Assembly: GCA_026982705.1 (NCBI GenBank)
Contig: JALSGP010000033.1
Coordinates: forward strand, 186,001-250,000
DNA length: 64,000 bases
Source: Alphaproteobacteria bacterium
GTDB lineage: Bacteria > Pseudomonadota > Alphaproteobacteria > Geminicoccales > Geminicoccaceae
Direction of reading: 5' to 3'
Shown: positions 1 through 8,579 of the stretch, in pieces
Position numbering within the stretch: position 1 is the first letter of the stretch
Layout: the number at the start of each line of letters is the position of its first letter
Program-made: the position numbers and the translations under genes
Notes under the pieces: model-generated
The model's database searches: none
Seen by the model: only the letters and a program-made list of their open reading frames with translations
Told to the model about the DNA's origin: nothing

Positions 1-404
1 CGCGCATTCCCGGCTACTGGGACCGCGCCCACGACACCTATCTGGAGCACGCCGTCGAGCTCGGTCTGCCCGCCACCCTGCTGCTCTATCTGGGCCCGCT
101 GCTGGTGTTCCTCCGCACCTGGCGCGGCCTGCGCACGCGCCGGCGCAACCGCATCTTTCCGCTGGTGGGGGTGAGTGCCGCCGTGCTGGTGGCGGTCCAC
201 GCGCTCGTGGACTTCTCCCTCCAGATCCCCGGCATGGCGGTGACCTATGCGGCGCTCGCGGGCATCGCCTATGCGCAGTCGCTGCCCCGTCACCTGCGCC
301 GTCCCGAACCCGCGACGGGAGGACGCCGCCGGCCGCAGCCGGAGGAGTCCTCCCGGAAGGCCGTGTCCGGTGCGGCGCCGCCGCGGACGCCGGTGTCGGC
401 CTGA
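1..404 (+). CDS. O-antigen ligase/polymerase family protein, C-terminal part (5' partial)
   Basis: The reading frame is already open at the first bases, so only the last ~133 residues are present. The visible part holds HDTYLEHAVELGLPAT, which matches the conserved periplasmic segment (usually HNxYLexxxElGxxg) of Wzy/WaaL-type O-antigen ligases and polymerases. It is followed by three hydrophobic stretches (LLLYLGPLLVFL; SAAVLVAVHALV; AVTYAALAGIAYA) and a basic, Pro/Arg-rich tail that should be cytoplasmic. Proteins of this family are inner-membrane enzymes that join surface polysaccharide units on the periplasmic side. Substrate and ligase-versus-polymerase role cannot be decided from the fragment. 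The next gene starts ~87 bp downstream and looks unrelated. Confidence 0.75.
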   Translation, partial: RIPGYWDRAHDTYLEHAVELGLPATLLLYLGPLLVFLRTWRGLRTRRRNRIFPLVGVSAAVLVAVHALVDFSLQIPGMAVTYAALAGIAYAQSLPRHLRRPEPATGGRRRPQPEESSRKAVSGAAPPRTPVSA

Positions 405-490
405 GGGACCGCGCCGGGCCTTGACCGCGGGCGGGGCGATCCGCACCCTCGCCGACGGTCGTGTCCGCGGCGAGGAAAGGGGAGGTCCCC

Positions 491-880
491 ATGGCCCGGC
501 TGATCGAGTACGAGGAGGCTCCGCCCGAGGTGCGGGCCGTCTTCGACGACATCAAGCGCACCCGCGGTGTCCCCGACGTCAACAATTTCTGGAAGGCGCT
601 GGCGGTGGATCCGCCGCTGCTGCGCGCCACCTGGGAGCGGCTCAAGGCGGTGATGGCGCCGGGCGCCCTCGATCCCCTCACCAAGGAACTGATCTATCTC
701 GCGGTGAGCATCGCCCACGGCTGCACCTACTGCATCGCCAGCCACACCGCCGCCGCCCGCGCCCGCGGCATGGACGCGCGCATGTACGGCGAGCTGCTGG
801 CGGTGGTGGCCATGGCCGCCCAGACCAACCGTCTCGCCCAAGCCCTCGGGGTGCCGGTGGATCCCGCCTTCGAGGCCTGA
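491..880 (+). CDS. carboxymuconolactone decarboxylase (AhpD-like) family protein
   Basis: 129 residues. The core motif CTYCIASHTAAARARGM (around residues 78-94) has the CxxCxxxH arrangement of AhpD-like peroxidase-related proteins of the CMD superfamily. That points to a thiol-dependent redox role rather than true carboxymuconolactone decarboxylation. The chosen ATG is preceded by GGAAAGGGGAGG at a good distance; an in-frame ATG 30 bp upstream lacks such a site and would add ten unconserved residues. The gene stands alone between the polysaccharide gene and purD, so context does not reveal a partner. Family assignment is firm, the electron donor and substrate are unknown. Confidence 0.85.
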   Translation: MARLIEYEEAPPEVRAVFDDIKRTRGVPDVNNFWKALAVDPPLLRATWERLKAVMAPGALDPLTKELIYLAVSIAHGCTYCIASHTAAARARGMDARMYGELLAVVAMAAQTNRLAQALGVPVDPAFEA

Positions 881-968
881 ACCGCGGGCGTCCCCCCGGC
901 CCGGGCCGTCCGCTTGTCCCTCGCGTGCACGGCGCTTACTTCCGGCGCGGCGGAAGGAGGTCTCGCCC

Positions 969-2249
969 ATGCGCGTGCTGGTGGTGGGCTCGGGCGGGCG
1001 CGAGCACGCCCTCTGCTGGGCGCTCGCCGCCTCGCCCCTCTTCGACGAGGTGATCTGCGCACCCGGCAACGACGGGATCGCCCGCGAGGCGGAGTGCGTG
1101 CCGGTGCCGGTCCACGATCTCGACGGTCTCGTGGACCTCGCCCGCCGCCGGGCGGTGGACCTGGTGGTGGTGGGGCCCGAGGCGCCGCTGGTGGCGGGGC
1201 TGGTGGACCGACTGGAGGCCGCGGGCATCCCCGCCCTCGGGCCCACCGCCGCCGCCGCCCGGCTGGAGGGGTCCAAGGCCTTCGCCAAGGAGATCTGTCG
1301 TCGGGCCGGCATCCCCACCGCCGAGGCCCGGGTGTTCCGGGCCGCGGAGGCGGAGGCCGCCCGCGCCTGGATCCGCCGCCACGGGGCGCCGGTGGTGGTC
1401 AAGGCCGACGGCCTCGCCGCCGGCAAGGGGGTGGTGGTGGCGGAGACGGTGGCGGAGGCGCTGGAGGCGCTGGAGGCCGCCTTCGGCGGGGCCTTCGGCG
1501 AGGCGGGGCGCACCGTGCTCGTGGAGGAGTATCTGGCCGGCGAGGAGGCGAGCCTGTTCGCCGTCACCGACGGGACCACCGTCCGCGAGCTCGGCACCGC
1601 CCAGGACCACAAGCGCGCCTTCGACGGCGACCGCGGCCCCAACACCGGCGGCATGGGTGCCTATTCGCCCACCCCCGTCCTCGACGCGGACCGCACCGCC
1701 GAGGCGATGGCGCGGATCGTCGAGCCGGCGGTGCGGGCGCTCGCCGAGGCGGGCACGCCCTACCGCGGGATCCTCTACGCCGGCCTCATGCTCACCGAGG
1801 CGGGACCGAGGCTGCTGGAATTCAACGTCCGCTTCGGCGATCCCGAGGCCCAGGTGGTGCTGCCGCGGCTCATGAGCGATTTCGGCGAGATCGCCCTGGC
1901 CGCGGCCGAGGGCGGCCTCGCCCACGTGGGGGTGCGCTTCGGTCCCGAACACGCCCTCACCGTGGTGCTGGCGAGCCGCGGCTATCCCGGCGATCATCCG
2001 AAGGGCACCGAGATCCGCGGGCTCGAGCGGCTGGAGGGGCGGGAGGGGGTGCTGGTCTTCCACGCCGCCACCCGCCGCGAGGGGGACCGCTGGCTCGCCG
2101 TCGGCGGCCGGGTGCTCGATGTCACCGGCCTCGGCGCCACCCTCGAGGAGGCGTGCCGACGGGCCTACGAGGCCGTGGATCTCCTCGACTGGCCCGAGGG
2201 CTTCTGCCGCCGCGACATCGGCTGGCGGGCCCTCGGCCGCACATCCTGA
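969..2249 (+). CDS. purD: phosphoribosylamine--glycine ligase (GAR synthetase)
   Basis: 426 residues, the usual length. PurD is a cytosolic ATP-grasp ligase that joins 5-phosphoribosylamine and glycine in the second step of de novo purine synthesis. The N-terminus MRVLVVGSGGREHALCWAL is the standard PurD Rossmann start. DGDRGPNTGGMGAYSPTP (about residues 218-235) and the family signature RFGDPEAQVVLPRL (about 288-301) are intact, as is the KADGLAAGKGVVV segment of the ATP-grasp fold. A GGAAGGAGG site lies just upstream of the ATG. It is a single gene here, not in a pur cluster, with bioY starting 39 bp later. Confidence 0.97.
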   Translation: MRVLVVGSGGREHALCWALAASPLFDEVICAPGNDGIAREAECVPVPVHDLDGLVDLARRRAVDLVVVGPEAPLVAGLVDRLEAAGIPALGPTAAAARLEGSKAFAKEICRRAGIPTAEARVFRAAEAEAARAWIRRHGAPVVVKADGLAAGKGVVVAETVAEALEALEAAFGGAFGEAGRTVLVEEYLAGEEASLFAVTDGTTVRELGTAQDHKRAFDGDRGPNTGGMGAYSPTPVLDADRTAEAMARIVEPAVRALAEAGTPYRGILYAGLMLTEAGPRLLEFNVRFGDPEAQVVLPRLMSDFGEIALAAAEGGLAHVGVRFGPEHALTVVLASRGYPGDHPKGTEIRGLERLEGREGVLVFHAATRREGDRWLAVGGRVLDVTGLGATLEEACRRAYEAVDLLDWPEGFCRRDIGWRALGRTS

Positions 2250-2288
2250 ACCGTCGCCGTCCTTCCACGGGAGCAAGGAGAGAGGTCC

Positions 2289-2888
2289 ATGCCGTCCCAC
2301 ACCGTCCTGCCCGTCGACCGTCTCTGGCGCCCGGCCCGCGGTCCCGCCGCCGCCCTGCGCGCCCTCGTGCTGGCCGTGACGGGAAGCCTTCTGCTCTGGG
2401 CCTCCGCGAAGATCCAGGTGCCCTTCTGGCCGGTGCCCATGACCCTCCAGACGGCGGCCGTCTTCCTCCTGGGCTTCGCCTGCGGCTCCCGCCTCGCCCT
2501 CGCCACCGTCGCCCTCTATCTGGCCGAGGGCGCGGCCGGTCTTCCCGTCTTCGCCGGCACACCGGAAAAGGGCCTGGGGCTGCCCTACATGTTGGGTCCG
2601 ACGGGCGGCTATCTCGTGGGCTTCCTCGCCGCCGCCTGGATCGCCGGACGCGCCGCCGAGCGCGGTGTCGGTATCGTCGGCGCCCTCGCGGCCATGCTGC
2701 TGGGCTCCCTCGCCATCTACGGGGCCGGCCTCGCCTGGCTCGCGGGCTTCGTGGGGGCGGAGGCGGCGATCCGGCTCGGTCTGCTGCCCTTCCTGCCGGG
2801 CGATCTGGTGAAGATCGGGCTGGTGGCCGCCCTGCGCGAGCTCCTGCGGCGGCCGCGGCCCGCGGATGTCGTCGACGGAGAGCGGTGA
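2289..2888 (+). CDS. bioY: biotin transporter BioY
   Basis: 199 residues with about six hydrophobic segments. The stretch IQVPFWPVPMTLQTAAVFLL (about residues 42-61) and GAAGLPVFAG are typical of BioY, the membrane S-component of the ECF-type biotin transporter. LGPTGGYLVGF is also conserved in the family. No bioM/bioN (ATPase and T-component) genes are nearby; solitary BioY is common in proteobacteria and is reported to transport biotin on its own. Biotin uptake fits the biotin-dependent methylcrotonyl-CoA carboxylase encoded elsewhere in the window, but they are not linked. The stop overlaps the next gene's GTG by 4 bp (GTGA), so the two are probably co-translated. Confidence 0.95.
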   Translation: MPSHTVLPVDRLWRPARGPAAALRALVLAVTGSLLLWASAKIQVPFWPVPMTLQTAAVFLLGFACGSRLALATVALYLAEGAAGLPVFAGTPEKGLGLPYMLGPTGGYLVGFLAAAWIAGRAAERGVGIVGALAAMLLGSLAIYGAGLAWLAGFVGAEAAIRLGLLPFLPGDLVKIGLVAALRELLRRPRPADVVDGER

Positions 2889-3856
2889 CCACGCGCCTTC
2901 TCGGGACCACCGAGGCCGACCTCGCCGAGGCGGCGGAGATCCTCCGCGCCGGTGGTCTCGTCGCCTTTCCCACCGAGACGGTCTACGGTCTCGGGGCTCT
3001 GGCCGACGACGGGACGGCGGCCCGGCGCATCTTCGCCGCTAAGGCCCGGCCCGCCCGCAATCCCCTCATCGTCCATCTGGGCGAGCCGGAGGCGGCCGCG
3101 GCCTTCGCCGTGTTCGACGCCCGCGCCCGGGCCCTGGCCCGCGCCTTCTGGCCGGGACCGCTCACCCTGGTGCTGCGGCTGCGCCCGGAGGCCGCCATCG
3201 CCCCGGCGGTGACGGCGGGACTGGCCACGGTGGCGGTGCGGGTGCCGGCCCATCCCGTGGCCCGTGCCCTGCTGCTGCGGGTGGCGCGACCGGTGGCCGC
3301 CCCCAGCGCCAACCGTTCCGGCCGGCCCAGCCCCACCACCGCCGCCCACGTGCTGGCCGATCTCGCCGGCCGCATCGAGGCGGTGGTGGACGCCGGTCCC
3401 TGTCCCGTCGGGGTCGAGAGCACGGTGGTGGACCTGTCGGAGCCGGCGCGGGCGCTGCTGCTGCGTCCGGGCGGCCTGCCGCGGGAGACGATCGAAAAGG
3501 TGATCGGACCGGTGGTGGACCCGCGCGGGCACGAGCCGCCCCGTTCTCCCGGTCTGGTCGGCCGCCACTATGCCCCGAGCAAGCCGCTGCGGCTCGATGC
3601 GCGCACGGTGGCCCCGGACGAGGGGCTGCTCGCCTTCGGCCGCGACCTGCCGGAGGGGGCGCGGGTGGTGCGCAATCTCTCGCCCGGGGGCGATCTCGCC
3701 GAGGCCGCCCGCAATCTCTTCCGCATGCTGCGGGAGCTGGACGCGAGCGACGTGCGGGCCATCGCCGTGATGCCCATACCGGGCGAGGGACTGGGCGAGG
3801 CCATCCGCGACCGCCTGCGGCGGGCCGCCCTCGACGCCGGTGCCGGTGACACCTGA
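2885..3856 (+). CDS. L-threonylcarbamoyladenylate synthase, Sua5 type
   Basis: 323 residues. This enzyme makes threonylcarbamoyl-AMP from threonine, bicarbonate and ATP, the precursor of the t6A37 modification of ANN-decoding tRNAs. The N-terminal YrdC domain carries the motifs FPTETVYGLGALA, KARPARNPLIVHL (Lys near residue 53) and SANRSGRPSPTTAAHV (about 140-155). A further C-terminal domain of roughly 110 residues makes it the long Sua5 form rather than the short TsaC form. The GTG start sits in the GTGA overlap with bioY; the frame is open further upstream but homology begins here. Pairing with bioY suggests only shared transcription, not shared function. Confidence 0.93.
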   Translation: MTTRLLGTTEADLAEAAEILRAGGLVAFPTETVYGLGALADDGTAARRIFAAKARPARNPLIVHLGEPEAAAAFAVFDARARALARAFWPGPLTLVLRLRPEAAIAPAVTAGLATVAVRVPAHPVARALLLRVARPVAAPSANRSGRPSPTTAAHVLADLAGRIEAVVDAGPCPVGVESTVVDLSEPARALLLRPGGLPRETIEKVIGPVVDPRGHEPPRSPGLVGRHYAPSKPLRLDARTVAPDEGLLAFGRDLPEGARVVRNLSPGGDLAEAARNLFRMLRELDASDVRAIAVMPIPGEGLGEAIRDRLRRAALDAGAGDT

Positions 3857-3949
3857 GACCCGGATCCGCGCCATCGCTCCGCATCCCGCTTCCGCTGGAC
3901 GCCCTCCGCCCTAGGTGAGCGGGGGAAGGACCCGACGAGCCGTCCCGCC

Positions 3950-5659
3950 GTGGCCCCCACCTCCGGCCTCGCCGCCCTGCTGCTGGTGATCCTCGCGGCC
4001 CTCGCCTGCGTGGCCGCCAGCGTACGGCTCGGCTTCGGGCCGGTGCTGGGCTATCTCGCCGCCGGCGTGCTGGTGGGCCCGGCGGTGCTGGGACTGCTCC
4101 ACGCCACTCCGCTGGTGGACGCCCTCGCCGAATTCGGCGTCGTCTTCCTGCTCTTCGCCGTGGGACTGGAGCTGCCGCTGCCCCGGATCCGGAGCATCGG
4201 CACGCGTCCCCTCGCCCTCGGATTGCTGCAGATCGGCACCACCGTCCTCCTCCTCTTCGGGATGGCGCTGCTGCTGGGCCTCGCCGCCGTGCCCGCCCTC
4301 GTGCTCGCCATGGCGCTGGCCCTCTCCTCCACCGCCGTGGTGGTGCGCTTCCTCGCCGACCGCGGGCTGCTGTCGAGCCGTCTCGGCCGCACCGCCTTCG
4401 CCGTGCTGATCCTCCAGGACCTGGCGGTGGCGCCCATGCTGGTGGCGGTGCTGGCGCTGGCCGGACGCGACGAGGCCGGGCTCGCCGCGCTGCGCACCCT
4501 GCTGGCCGGCGGCCTCGTGAGTGCCCTCGCCCTCGCCTTCGCCCGCCGGCCGCTGGAGACCGCCTACGGCCACATCGCCCGCCTCGGCCTCGACGAGCTG
4601 ATGGTGGGCCTGTCGCTGCTGATCGCCCTCGGCTTCGCGCTGGCGGCGGAGGTGGCCGGGCTGTCGCTGGCCTTCGGCGGGCTGCTGGCCGGCATGGTGC
4701 TGGCCGAGAGCGGCTATCGCCACAAGGTGGCGGCCGACATCCGGGCCTTCCGCGGTCTGCTGGTGGGCCTGTTCTTCCTGAGCGTGGGCCTGCGGCTCGA
4801 TCTGACGGCGGCCCTCGCCGTCTGGCCCCGGGTGCTGGCCCTCGCCGTCGGACTCTATCTCGTCAAGGGCGCCCTGGTGGCGGCGCTGGCCCGACCCTTC
4901 GGCTTCGATCTCCGCCGGGCGCTGGCCCTCGGCGCGCTGCTGGGACAGGGCGGCGAGTTCGCCTTCGTGCTGCTGGCCACCGCCGGTGCCCACGGTCTGC
5001 TGCCGGCGGGGCTGGCCGAGCCCGTGACCCTCGCCGTCGCCCTCGGCATGGCCCTCACCCCGCTCCTCGCCGGCTGGGCGCTGCGACGCCTCGCGGCGGT
5101 GCCGGAACCGCCGCCGCGGGCCGTCACCACCGCCGAGGCACCGGCGCTCGCGGGCCACGTGGTGGTGGCCGGTGCCGGCAGCGTCGGGCGTCAGGTGGCG
5201 GAGTGTCTGCAGCAGGCGGGGGTGCCGGTGCTGGGCCTCGATCTGGATCCCCGCCGGGTGGAGGCGGCACGCCGGCGCGGCCTGCCCTTCTACTACGGCG
5301 ACGTCACCCAGCCCGACGTGCTGGACGACGTGGGTCTGGCCGGGGCGCGGGCCCTGGTGCTGGCCCTCGACGGTCCGGCCCGGACCCGCCGGGTGATGGC
5401 CTTCGTCCGCTATCTCTTCCCGGAGAAACCGGTGCTGGTGCGGGCCCACCTGGAGGAGGAGGTGGCGGGCTATCTCGATCTCGGGGCCACGGTGGTGGTG
5501 CCGGAGGTGGTGGAGACCGGGCGCCATCTGGCCACGGCGGTGGTGCGTCTGCTGCCCGAGGCGGTGGTGCGCACGCCGCACGCACTGGAAGGGGCCGGCC
5601 CGTGCGACGGGCCCGCGCCCGCCCGCACCACCCCTGACGCCGCCGATCCGAAGGCGTGA
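3950..5659 (+). CDS. CPA2-family cation:proton antiporter with TrkA-N domain (KefB/YbaL type)
   Basis: 569 residues. The first ~375 residues form an Na+/H+ exchanger domain with about 12 hydrophobic helices; LYLAAGVLVGP-like (LGYLAAGVLVGPAVLG) and FAVGLELPLPRIR near residues 27-80 are characteristic of the CPA2 family. Residues ~400-525 are a Rossmann RCK/TrkA-N regulatory domain starting HVVVAGAGSVGRQVAE, with a dinucleotide-binding GxGxxG-like motif. Such proteins exchange K+ or Na+ for protons at the inner membrane and are gated by nucleotide or glutathione ligands. The start is a GTG; a purine-rich GGGGGAAGG lies about 20 bp upstream, rather far, so the true start could be slightly different. 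Ion specificity is not readable. Confidence 0.93.
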   Translation: MAPTSGLAALLLVILAALACVAASVRLGFGPVLGYLAAGVLVGPAVLGLLHATPLVDALAEFGVVFLLFAVGLELPLPRIRSIGTRPLALGLLQIGTTVLLLFGMALLLGLAAVPALVLAMALALSSTAVVVRFLADRGLLSSRLGRTAFAVLILQDLAVAPMLVAVLALAGRDEAGLAALRTLLAGGLVSALALAFARRPLETAYGHIARLGLDELMVGLSLLIALGFALAAEVAGLSLAFGGLLAGMVLAESGYRHKVAADIRAFRGLLVGLFFLSVGLRLDLTAALAVWPRVLALAVGLYLVKGALVAALARPFGFDLRRALALGALLGQGGEFAFVLLATAGAHGLLPAGLAEPVTLAVALGMALTPLLAGWALRRLAAVPEPPPRAVTTAEAPALAGHVVVAGAGSVGRQVAECLQQAGVPVLGLDLDPRRVEAARRRGLPFYYGDVTQPDVLDDVGLAGARALVLALDGPARTRRVMAFVRYLFPEKPVLVRAHLEEEVAGYLDLGATVVVPEVVETGRHLATAVVRLLPEAVVRTPHALEGAGPCDGPAPARTTPDAADPKA

Positions 5660-5696
5660 AGCCCGTCGTCCCGCTCCGCGACCCGGGGGCGGCGCT

Positions 5697-5709
5697 TGTG
5701 CGACGCACA
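5697..5709. promoter_or_regulatory. 13-bp perfect palindrome upstream of an acyl-CoA dehydrogenase gene
   Basis: TGTGCG-A-CGCACA is a perfect 6-1-6 inverted repeat, 44 bp before the dehydrogenase start codon and in the short gap after the antiporter gene. The position would suit an operator. In DNA this rich in GC such repeats also arise by chance, and no regulator gene is adjacent. Confidence 0.25.
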
Positions 5710-5753
5710 CGCCTGGGGCAGAGAGGGACGCGGTCGCCGCGGGGAGGTGGGTG

Positions 5754-7493
5754 ATGAGCGCGTACCGGCCGCCGGTGGAGGAGATGCTCTTCGTCCAGCG
5801 CCACGTCGCCGGGCTCGATGCGGTGCTGGCGCTCGAGGCCTTCGCCGGGATGGACGTGGAGCTGGTGCGCCAGGTGCTGGAGGAGGCGGGCCGCTTCGCC
5901 GTCCGGGAACTGCTGCCCCTCGCGCCGGTGGCCGACACCCGTCCCGCCCGCCTCGAGGGGGAGCGGGTGGTGACGCCGCCCGGCTTCCCCGAGGCCTACC
6001 GCCGCTTCGTGGAGGGCGGCTGGAACGGGCTCGCGTTCCCGCCGGAATGGGGCGGTCAGGGGCTGCCCTGGCTGGTGGACGCGGCGGTGGCGGAGATCTG
6101 GAACGCCGCCAACACCACCTTCGAGCTGTGCCCCCTCCTCACCCAGGCGGGCATCGAGGCGCTGCTCGCCCACGGGGGTGAGGAGCAGAAGCGGCTGTAC
6201 CTGCCGAAGCTGGTCCCGGGCACGTGGACCGCCGCCATGTGCCTCACGGAGCCCCACGCCGGCTCCGACGTGGGGGCGCTGCGCACCCGCGCCGAACCCG
6301 ACGGCGACCGCTTCCGCATCTTCGGCCAGAAGATCTTCATCACCTTCGGCGAGCACGACATGGCGGAGAACATCGTCCATTTCGTGCTCGCCCGCCTGCC
6401 CGGCGCGCCCGAGGGCACCCGCGGCATCTCCCTGTTCCTGGTGCCCAAGTGTCTGCCCGACGCCGACGGCCGCCCCGGCGCGCGCAACGACATGCGCTGC
6501 GTGAAACTGGAGCACAAGCTGGGCATCCACGGCAGCCCCACCTGCGTCATGGTCTACGGCGAACGGGAGGGGGCCGTCGGCTTTCTCGTCGGTCGCCCCC
6601 ACGAGGGCATGCGCTGCATGTTCACCATGATGAACAACGCCCGCATCGCCGTGGGCATCGAGGGGCTGGGGCTGGCCGAGGCCGCCTTCCAGCGCGCCCT
6701 CGCCTATGCTCACGAGCGGGTGCAGGGCGTGCGGGGCGGAAGGCGGGTTCCCATCGTCGAGCATCCGGACGTGCGGCGCATGCTGCTCTCCATGCGCGCC
6801 CGCATCGCCGCCATGCGCGCCCTCTGCTATCTCGCCAAGGCCGCCACCGATCTCCAGCACCACCATCCGGACGCGGAGGTGCGGCGGGCGGCCGCCGGCC
6901 GCGTCGCCCTGCTGACGCCGCTGGTCAAGGCCTGGTGCACCGACCAGGCGGTGGACATCTGCTCCACCGCCCTCCAGGTGCACGGCGGCGCCGGCTTCAT
7001 CGAGGAGACGGGCATCGCCCGGTTCTACCGCGACGTGCGCATCACCCCCATCTACGAGGGCACCAACGGCATCCAGGCCCGCGATCTGGTGGGCCGCAAG
7101 CTCACCGTCGAGGACGGGACGCTGCCCTGGCGGCTGTTCGGAGAACTCCGCGACGAGCTGGACAGCCTCCGCCGCGGGACGACGGCGGAGATGGCACCGG
7201 CGCTCGAGGACGCCCTCGGCCGTCTGGAGCGGACGACGCGGGCGCTGCAGGCCGCCGGGGCCGATGCCCGCGAGGCGGTGGCCGTACCCTATCTCCACGC
7301 CTTCGCCGCCACCCTCGGCGCCTTCCTTCTGGCCCGCGGCGCGCGGGCGGCGCACCGCGATCCGGCCGGGCGCCACTGGCCGCAGCTCGCCCGCTGGTTC
7401 GTGCGCCGCGAGCTGCCGGCGGCGCTGGCCGGCCTCGACGATCCCGAAGCGGTGCTCGAACTGCTGGATCCCGCACCCCTCACGAGCGCCTGA
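5754..7493 (+). CDS. acyl-CoA dehydrogenase, DmdC-like long form
   Basis: 579 residues, much longer than the ~390 residues of common acyl-CoA dehydrogenases and matching the long subgroup that includes 3-methylmercaptopropionyl-CoA dehydrogenase (DmdC) and related enzymes. It would oxidise an acyl-CoA at the alpha-beta bond using FAD, passing electrons to ETF. The FAD/substrate segments CLTEPHAGSDVGALRTRAEP and KIFITFGEHDMAENIVHFVL are clear, and IYEGTNGIQARDLVG (about residues 430-444) contains the catalytic-base glutamate of the YEG motif. The extended C-terminal helical domain is present. ATG at 5754 has GGGGAGG six bases upstream; a GTG one codon earlier is less well placed. It is monocistronic here, so substrate is unknown. 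Confidence 0.93.
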   Translation: MSAYRPPVEEMLFVQRHVAGLDAVLALEAFAGMDVELVRQVLEEAGRFAVRELLPLAPVADTRPARLEGERVVTPPGFPEAYRRFVEGGWNGLAFPPEWGGQGLPWLVDAAVAEIWNAANTTFELCPLLTQAGIEALLAHGGEEQKRLYLPKLVPGTWTAAMCLTEPHAGSDVGALRTRAEPDGDRFRIFGQKIFITFGEHDMAENIVHFVLARLPGAPEGTRGISLFLVPKCLPDADGRPGARNDMRCVKLEHKLGIHGSPTCVMVYGEREGAVGFLVGRPHEGMRCMFTMMNNARIAVGIEGLGLAEAAFQRALAYAHERVQGVRGGRRVPIVEHPDVRRMLLSMRARIAAMRALCYLAKAATDLQHHHPDAEVRRAAAGRVALLTPLVKAWCTDQAVDICSTALQVHGGAGFIEETGIARFYRDVRITPIYEGTNGIQARDLVGRKLTVEDGTLPWRLFGELRDELDSLRRGTTAEMAPALEDALGRLERTTRALQAAGADAREAVAVPYLHAFAATLGAFLLARGARAAHRDPAGRHWPQLARWFVRRELPAALAGLDDPEAVLELLDPAPLTSA

Positions 7494-7542
7494 GTCCGGC
7501 GCCGCGGACCCGCCCGCTCCCGCCTCACCGAACCCTCGGCGG

Positions 7543-7591
7543 ATGACCGGAGGACGGGCGACGGGAGCCACTCCCGTCGCCATCCGGTGAT
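7543..7591. terminator. long GC-rich hairpin between two genes, without a T-run
   Basis: An 11-bp perfect stem GGCGACGGGAG / CTCCCGTCGCC closes a three-base CCA loop (7557-7581). Outside it a second pairing ATGACCGGA / TCCGGTGAT (8 of 9 bp) extends the structure to 7543-7591. It lies 50 bp after the dehydrogenase stop and 125 bp before the next start. It could end the upstream transcript, but there is no T-tract, so an RNA-structural role in the next leader is equally possible. Confidence 0.4.
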
Positions 7592-7715
7592 GGGAACGGA
7601 GACCGTGGCGTTGCGACCTCCGGCCGCGCGTCGCCGCATGGCGGGACCCGTCCCACCTCCCGGTGCCCCTCGCGCATCCCCATATGCGGGAAGGAGACGG
7701 ACGGGAGGCAGGGAG

Positions 7716-8339
7716 ATGACGGAGCGCGTGATCGCCACCGCACGGGTGCGGGAGGTGGCCGGCCTGTTCCACGACTGGGCGGGGCTGGAGGCGGCCGTCC
7801 ACGAGCTCGAGGGCGCCGGCTTCGACCGCGCCCGGATCAACATGATCACCTCCAAGGCCGAGGCCGAGCGGCGGCTGGGGCGGCCGATCCGCGACATCCG
7901 CGAGGTGGAGGAATCGCCCCGGGCACCCACGGACGCGCCGCTCACCGACGAGGACCGGGAGATGGTGGAGGTGGACCTCGCCGGCATCCTCGCCGCGGTG
8001 GGCAGTTTCGTGGCGCTGGGGCCCATCGTCGCCACGGGTGGCGGCCTCGCCGCCGCCATCGCCGCGGCCCTGGCCGGCGGGGCGGTGGGCGGTGGCATCG
8101 GCGGTCTGCTCGCGCGCTGGGTGGAGCGGCGCTGGGCCGAGCGGGTGGAACAGCTCCTGGAAGCCGGAGGGCTGGTGCTGCTGGTGGCGGTGCGCGATCC
8201 CGCCGAGGAGACGAAGGCGCGGGAGATCCTGACCCGCGCCGGCGCCCAGGAGGTCCACGTCCACGAGGTGGAACGGGTGTGGACGGAGGCGGACCTGCCC
8301 TTCGCCAAGGTCCAGCCCGATCCCTTCCTCACCCGCTGA
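7716..8339 (+). CDS. putative membrane protein with a YflT-like stress-protein N-terminal domain
   Basis: 207 residues, function not known. The first ~65 residues (VAGLFHDWAGLEAAVHELEG, GFDRARINMITSK) resemble the ferredoxin-like domain of general-stress proteins of the YflT/17M type and related DUF1269-like proteins. Residues ~88-130 are a glycine/alanine-rich hydrophobic hairpin (VATGGGLAAAIAAALAGGAV and GGGIGGLLARWV) as in glycine-zipper membrane proteins. A second domain, roughly 135-185 (EAGGLVLLVAVRD ... EILTRAGAQEVHVHEV), repeats the N-terminal type of fold. The ATG follows GGGAGGCAGGGAG. Such proteins are often annotated as stress-related, but nothing here shows a role. The gene has no obvious operon partner. 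Confidence 0.7.
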   Translation: MTERVIATARVREVAGLFHDWAGLEAAVHELEGAGFDRARINMITSKAEAERRLGRPIRDIREVEESPRAPTDAPLTDEDREMVEVDLAGILAAVGSFVALGPIVATGGGLAAAIAAALAGGAVGGGIGGLLARWVERRWAERVEQLLEAGGLVLLVAVRDPAEETKAREILTRAGAQEVHVHEVERVWTEADLPFAKVQPDPFLTR

Positions 8340-8345
8340 GCGGCC

Positions 8346-8552
8346 TCACACCCGCAGATCGAGGCGTTCGCCCCGGCGTGGCTCGCCCGGTGGCCGCGGC
8401 CGGCGGCGGCGCTCGCGGACACCCTCGGGGCACGGCCGCGGCGGGGCATAGGGCCGGAACGGACCCGGCCGGGCCCGCCGCTCGGGGCGGCGGGCGCGAC
8501 CGTCCGGTCCGAGGATCTCCGTCACCGGCACCACCCGCACCTCGGGCTCCAT
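8346..8552 (-). CDS. small Arg/Pro-rich hypothetical protein
   Basis: A 68-residue frame that begins 27 bp after the stop of the M19 peptidase gene, in the same direction. Its N-terminus MEPEVRVVPVTEILGPDG looks protein-like, but the rest is low-complexity Arg/Pro sequence that any GC-rich DNA can give. The ribosome site is weak (GAGCGGGA). It may be the third gene of the aldolase-peptidase unit or may not be coding. Confidence 0.35.
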   Translation of the reverse strand: MEPEVRVVPVTEILGPDGRARRPERRARPGPFRPYAPPRPCPEGVRERRRRPRPPGEPRRGERLDLRV

Positions 8553-8579
8553 GGTCCCGCTCGATGGTCAACCCTTTCT

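Noticed and set aside
3911-5938. A 675-codon minus-strand frame rich in Gln, His, Glu and Gly
   Set aside because: It lies opposite the CPA2 antiporter, whose frame is fully conserved; the composition is typical of antisense reading of GC-rich genes.
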